From an uncultured bacterium (lineage in GTDB: Bacteria > Cyanobacteriota > Vampirovibrionia > Gastranaerophilales > Gastranaerophilaceae), in assembly GCA_902783835.1 (NCBI GenBank), contig CACZSN010000002.1, positions 1 through 43,275 of the forward strand: DNA of 43,275 bases, read 5' to 3'. Positions 40,343 through 43,275 of this stretch are shown in pieces. The translations under genes were made by a program, and so were the position numbers. Position 1 is the first letter of the stretch; each line of letters opens with the position of its first letter. The notes under the pieces were generated by a model that saw only the letters and a program-made list of their open reading frames with translations, made no database searches and had not been told where the DNA came from.

Positions 40343-41845
40343 TTATAATCCCGGATTAAGTTCAAACAGACTGCCTGATTTGAATTTATTTTTGTAAGTT
40401 TCAACAGACGGTTGTAAAACTTCGGGCAAAACCATCGGTTTTGTTTTTGAATTATTGCTTACCAATCTTCTCAAAACCCCGGTATAGATAGTTTCAAAGT
40501 GTTTTGTTTGCAAATATTCACCAATCGTTTCAGGCTTAATTGCATTATTTTCGACGGCAAGAATTTCCAATTTTAACGGTGTAGTTTCAGAATAAGTCAT
40601 AGCAATTGCTGAAACATATTTCTTATAATTATCGGAAATATTCGGTTGCATAATTGTCATAACGGTATTGTATTTGTCACGATTTTTCGGACTAAAATGA
40701 CCTTCCGTAGCGTAGTGCATACTGTCAGGAGCTTTCCCGACAACGAAATCAAAGTCTTTTAAAGATTCCAAATACAATTGTTTTGCCCAATTTTCTCCGC
40801 CACCTTCAAATAATTTTCCGAAATATTGTTGTTGAATAAGATTATAACCGGCTGAACGTGCATAAACATTGAAGATAGCACCTTGAATTGCGGGGTTTTT
40901 ATAAATATTTTTAGTTTCCAAATTATATTTTGAAGCCTCGATTGCACCTTGCAAAATACGTTGTGTAGTTTCGATAGGAACACCGGCATAACCGAGAACA
41001 AACAACCCTGCATCGTCAAAAACACTATATCTTCCGCCAACATCATCGTGGATATACAATTCTTTTAAATATCCGTTATCATAGCCGTTTCTGTTACCGA
41101 CTTTGCCTCTCAAATTCTTTTCCGTAGCTTTTGCATCCGTACAAAGGGCAAAATGTTTTTGAGCTTTTTTAATCGCCATATCAACATCAAGACCTTGTGA
41201 TTGATAATAATTAATCAATGCATTTTCAAATCTTCTGAACGCATCGCTTGTTTCAAATGTTGTACCTGACTTTGAAACAACAAGGAAATTAAGGTTTTGA
41301 ACACCGACTCCGACTTGTTTCAAGAAGTTTTCATAACTTACAGGGTCAATGTCTGAATAAAAATAAACAGGGCGTTTTCTGTCGAAACCAGTCATATTAA
41401 GCAAAAATTCCGCAGTATGCTTAGAACCGCCGATTCCCAATACGACCAACGGTCTCAAAACGCTTTCTTTTCTCATCGCAAGTTCATTTGCTTGAGAATA
41501 AATACTTTCGAGATGAGAAACACCCATTTTTTTGTATAATTGATTTTCCGGAAGAGTAACCCATTTTAAGAATTGCCCGTCACGACCGTATCTGTATTGA
41601 ATTTCCGCCACTGCATTTTTAGCATACGGAGCATAATTATCTATTATTTCATTAAAATCTTCGTATTTTGATTTGTAATTTGTCGGCAAAATATACTTAT
41701 AAGTAACATTTCCGTCCAATTTAATTTCATCAAATTGATTTTTTGTTGCGGAAACAGCAGGTTTACACTCCAAACCGGTATTATTTGCCGAAATTAGAGT
41801 TAAATCAGGTGCAATCATCGCCGATGCAAGCAATTCTAATAACAT
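40343..41845 (-). CDS. pgi: glucose-6-phosphate isomerase (divergent)
   Basis: PGI interconverts glucose 6-phosphate and fructose 6-phosphate. The 500-residue protein keeps the SIS-fold motifs LGIGGSKHTAEF (136-147), VVSKSGTTFETSDAF (189-203) and GGRYSVFDDAGL (270-281). It also has a segment FEGGGENWAKQLYLESL whose Glu probably corresponds to the catalytic ES.GK region. The C-terminal third departs from the usual GPI pattern (no clear 'GQHSF' or 'PKGLGSL'), so it belongs to a divergent branch. The first 30 residues are not conserved. AAAGGA precedes ATG 41845. Confidence 0.85.
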   Translation of the reverse strand: MLLELLASAMIAPDLTLISANNTGLECKPAVSATKNQFDEIKLDGNVTYKYILPTNYKSKYEDFNEIIDNYAPYAKNAVAEIQYRYGRDGQFLKWVTLPENQLYKKMGVSHLESIYSQANELAMRKESVLRPLVVLGIGGSKHTAEFLLNMTGFDRKRPVYFYSDIDPVSYENFLKQVGVGVQNLNFLVVSKSGTTFETSDAFRRFENALINYYQSQGLDVDMAIKKAQKHFALCTDAKATEKNLRGKVGNRNGYDNGYLKELYIHDDVGGRYSVFDDAGLFVLGYAGVPIETTQRILQGAIEASKYNLETKNIYKNPAIQGAIFNVYARSAGYNLIQQQYFGKLFEGGGENWAKQLYLESLKDFDFVVGKAPDSMHYATEGHFSPKNRDKYNTVMTIMQPNISDNYKKYVSAIAMTYSETTPLKLEILAVENNAIKPETIGEYLQTKHFETIYTGVLRRLVSNNSKTKPMVLPEVLQPSVETYKNKFKSGSLFELNPGL

Positions 41846-41993
41846 AATATTCCTTTCAAACTAAAAACTAACAAACTGATTTTACCATGTGAATTCAAAT
41901 TTTAAAATGAAATGTTAAGAGATTTGCCTTTATTTTTGCACAACAACGCATTCTTATAATGTTTATTTTATAATTGACTCAAGGAGAAAAAAG

Positions 41994-43007
41994 ATGCTTA
42001 TAATCATGCAGCCGACAGCTGACAAAAAACAAATTGAAAATGTCATAAAATATGTTGAAAACCAAGGTTTTACCGCACACGTTTCAAACGGTGAAGTTCA
42101 AACCGTAATCGGTTGTGTAGGCGGAAAAACCATTGATAAAAGAAACATTGAACTTCTCGAAGGTGTTCGCGAAGTTGTAAAAATCACTTCAAGTTACAAA
42201 CTTGCAAGCAGAACTTTTCAACATCAAGATACGATTATTGAAGTCAGAAATGCAAAATTCGGCGGTCAATACATTGGAATTATGGCAGGTCCTTGCACGG
42301 TAGAATCCGAAAAACAAATGGAAGAAGCTGCCGAAAAACTTTCCGCAACAGGAATTAGAACCATCAGAGGCGGTGCATTCAAACCGAGAACTTCTCCTTA
42401 TTCTTTCCAAGGTATGGGCGAAGAAGGTTTGAAAATTCTCCGTAAAGTTGCCGATAAATACGACCTCGCAGTTATTTCAGAAGTTATGGAAATTTCTCAA
42501 ATCCCGCTTATGCTAAAATATGTCGACATTCTTCAAGTCGGTGCAAGAAATATGCAAAATTTTAACCTTCTGAAAGAATTGGGTGAAATCAATAAACCCG
42601 TTATGATTAAAAGAGGAATGTCCGCGACAATTGAAGAATGGTTGATGGCGGCAGAATACGTTCTTTCCGGCGGAAACCGCGAAGTATTGCTCTGTGAAAG
42701 AGGCATCAGAACTTTTGAAACAATGACAAGAAATACTTTAGACATTTCTGCAATTCCCGTCGTCAAGAAAATATCTCACTTACCGGTAATCGTTGACCCA
42801 AGCCACGCAACAGGCTTGCGTGACAAAGTTGCTCCAATGTCTTTAGCGGCAGTTGCGGCAGGTTGTGACGGTCTCGAAATCGAAGTTCACCCTCATCCTG
42901 AATGTGCAATCTGTGACGGTGCTCAATCACTTACTCCCGCAGACTTTGATGAACTTTATAAAAATATTAAAAAGATTGCGGATGTTGTTGGAAAGGTTAT
43001 CCAATAA
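41994..43007 (+). CDS. aroF: 3-deoxy-7-phosphoheptulonate synthase (AroA type I-beta)
   Basis: DAHP synthase starts the shikimate pathway from PEP and erythrose 4-phosphate. The 337-residue sequence has an N-terminal ferredoxin-like regulatory domain (residues 1-~70, MLIIMQPTADKKQIENVIKY), followed by the KDO8P-like catalytic barrel. Motifs are MAGPCTVES, IRGGAFKPRTSPYSFQG, QVGARNMQNF, IKRGMSAT, VDPSHATG and the metal-binding end EVHPHPECAICDGAQ. This is the Thermotoga/Bacillus type, normally inhibited through the N-terminal domain. AAGGAG precedes the ATG. The stop overlaps the next gene by one base (TAATG). Confidence 0.96.
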   Translation: MLIIMQPTADKKQIENVIKYVENQGFTAHVSNGEVQTVIGCVGGKTIDKRNIELLEGVREVVKITSSYKLASRTFQHQDTIIEVRNAKFGGQYIGIMAGPCTVESEKQMEEAAEKLSATGIRTIRGGAFKPRTSPYSFQGMGEEGLKILRKVADKYDLAVISEVMEISQIPLMLKYVDILQVGARNMQNFNLLKELGEINKPVMIKRGMSATIEEWLMAAEYVLSGGNREVLLCERGIRTFETMTRNTLDISAIPVVKKISHLPVIVDPSHATGLRDKVAPMSLAAVAAGCDGLEIEVHPHPECAICDGAQSLTPADFDELYKNIKKIADVVGKVIQ

Positions 43008-43275
43008 TGCTTCGGCAGCTTACTCCCGTAATTCTTTTATTCATCTCTAATATTTTTATGACCTTCGCTTGGTATGGTCATCTGAAATTTAAAAGTAACG
43101 CGATTTGGCTTATAATTCTTATAAGCTGGGGAATTGCGTTCTTTGAATATTGCTTTCAGGTTCCTGCCAACAGAATCGGACATGAATATTTTGACGCAGC
43201 ACAATTAAAAATTATGCAAGAAGCAATAACACTAATAGTGTTTTCCTTTTTCTCCGTATTATATTTAAAAGAAAA
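43007..43275 (+). CDS. DUF486 (DMT-type) small membrane protein, partial
   Basis: The 5' part (89 codons plus two bases) of a small membrane protein cut off by the window end. It is recognised from FAWYGHLKFKSNAIWLIILI, then SWGIAFFEYCFQVPANRIGH and the AQLKIMQEAITLIVFSFFSV stretch, all characteristic of DUF486. The full family length is ~110-120, so about 25 residues are missing. Translational coupling to aroF (TAATG) is clear, while a functional link is not. It was too close to the edge to be closed by a stop codon. Confidence 0.9.
   Translation, partial: MLRQLTPVILLFISNIFMTFAWYGHLKFKSNAIWLIILISWGIAFFEYCFQVPANRIGHEYFDAAQLKIMQEAITLIVFSFFSVLYLKE

Overview
The window looks like a chromosomal segment of a low-GC (roughly one third G+C by eye) gut-type member of the non-photosynthetic Cyanobacteriota, most probably Gastranaerophilales/Melainabacteria (Vampirovibrionia). 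This placement is an inference. It rests on the following: a VKOR-DsbA fusion of the cyanobacterial type; DapL for lysine/peptidoglycan synthesis; HydG, a maturase of [FeFe] hydrogenase, which points to a fermentative anaerobe; and a protein whose N-terminus carries the short 'MNIAPVS...VSFGF' style segment I associate with this order. The genetic code is standard (TAA, TAG and TGA all end genes). Genes are dense, lie on both strands and are mostly housekeeping. No phage, IS element, CRISPR array or plasmid module was seen.

Layout. 1-6.6 kb: gatA (cut by the window edge), a BI-1/YccA membrane protein, folK with an HI0933-type flavoprotein, a double-GNAT protein, a TPR protein, and rplU-rpmA behind a strong promoter. 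6.7-10.9 kb (minus): an OPA-family phosphate-ester transporter, an HNH protein with an unusual architecture, and hydG. 10.97-12.2 kb: a metal-response unit made of a CsoR-type operator, an exported 23-cysteine protein, csoR and dtd. 12.2-14.9 kb (minus): a small exported protein, an SGNH-like lipoprotein, and ilvC behind a promoter with tandem repeats. 15.1-19.0 kb: a signalling operon of hybrid-like histidine kinase, single-domain response regulator and degenerate GspE/PilB-like protein. 19.0-21.1 kb: a degenerate M48-like exported protein, an exported hypothetical, yidD, then rplI. 21.2-23.9 kb (minus): GtrA, a DUF815 ATPase, a single EamA-domain protein and a MerR regulator. 23.9-26.3 kb: a MerR-type promoter driving a membrane-anchored flavodoxin and a DXS-like ThDP enzyme. 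26.4-32.5 kb (minus, except one 60-aa gene): PfkB kinase, udp, queH with VKOR-DsbA, dapL and a TRIC/YicG channel. 32.6-35.9 kb: an exported metallophosphoesterase with a Cys-rich tail, an MBL hydrolase/TPR/YajQ operon, and tRNA-Ser(GGA). 36-43.3 kb: a membrane SGNH protein, glmU-prs, an HD protein, pgi, aroF and a truncated DUF486 gene.

The most interesting parts are: (1) the CsoR-controlled secreted cysteine-rich protein, plus a related cysteine cluster on the tail of the exported metallophosphoesterase; (2) the kinase/regulator operon ending in an apparent pseudo-ATPase of the type II secretion/type IV pilus family; (3) a redox-type MerR circuit that includes a DXS homologue lacking the residues I would expect to bind the phosphate of glyceraldehyde 3-phosphate; (4) an M48-like protein with its HExxH motif erased; and (5) a two-piece HNH protein. 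All family assignments come from motif recognition by eye; no search was run.
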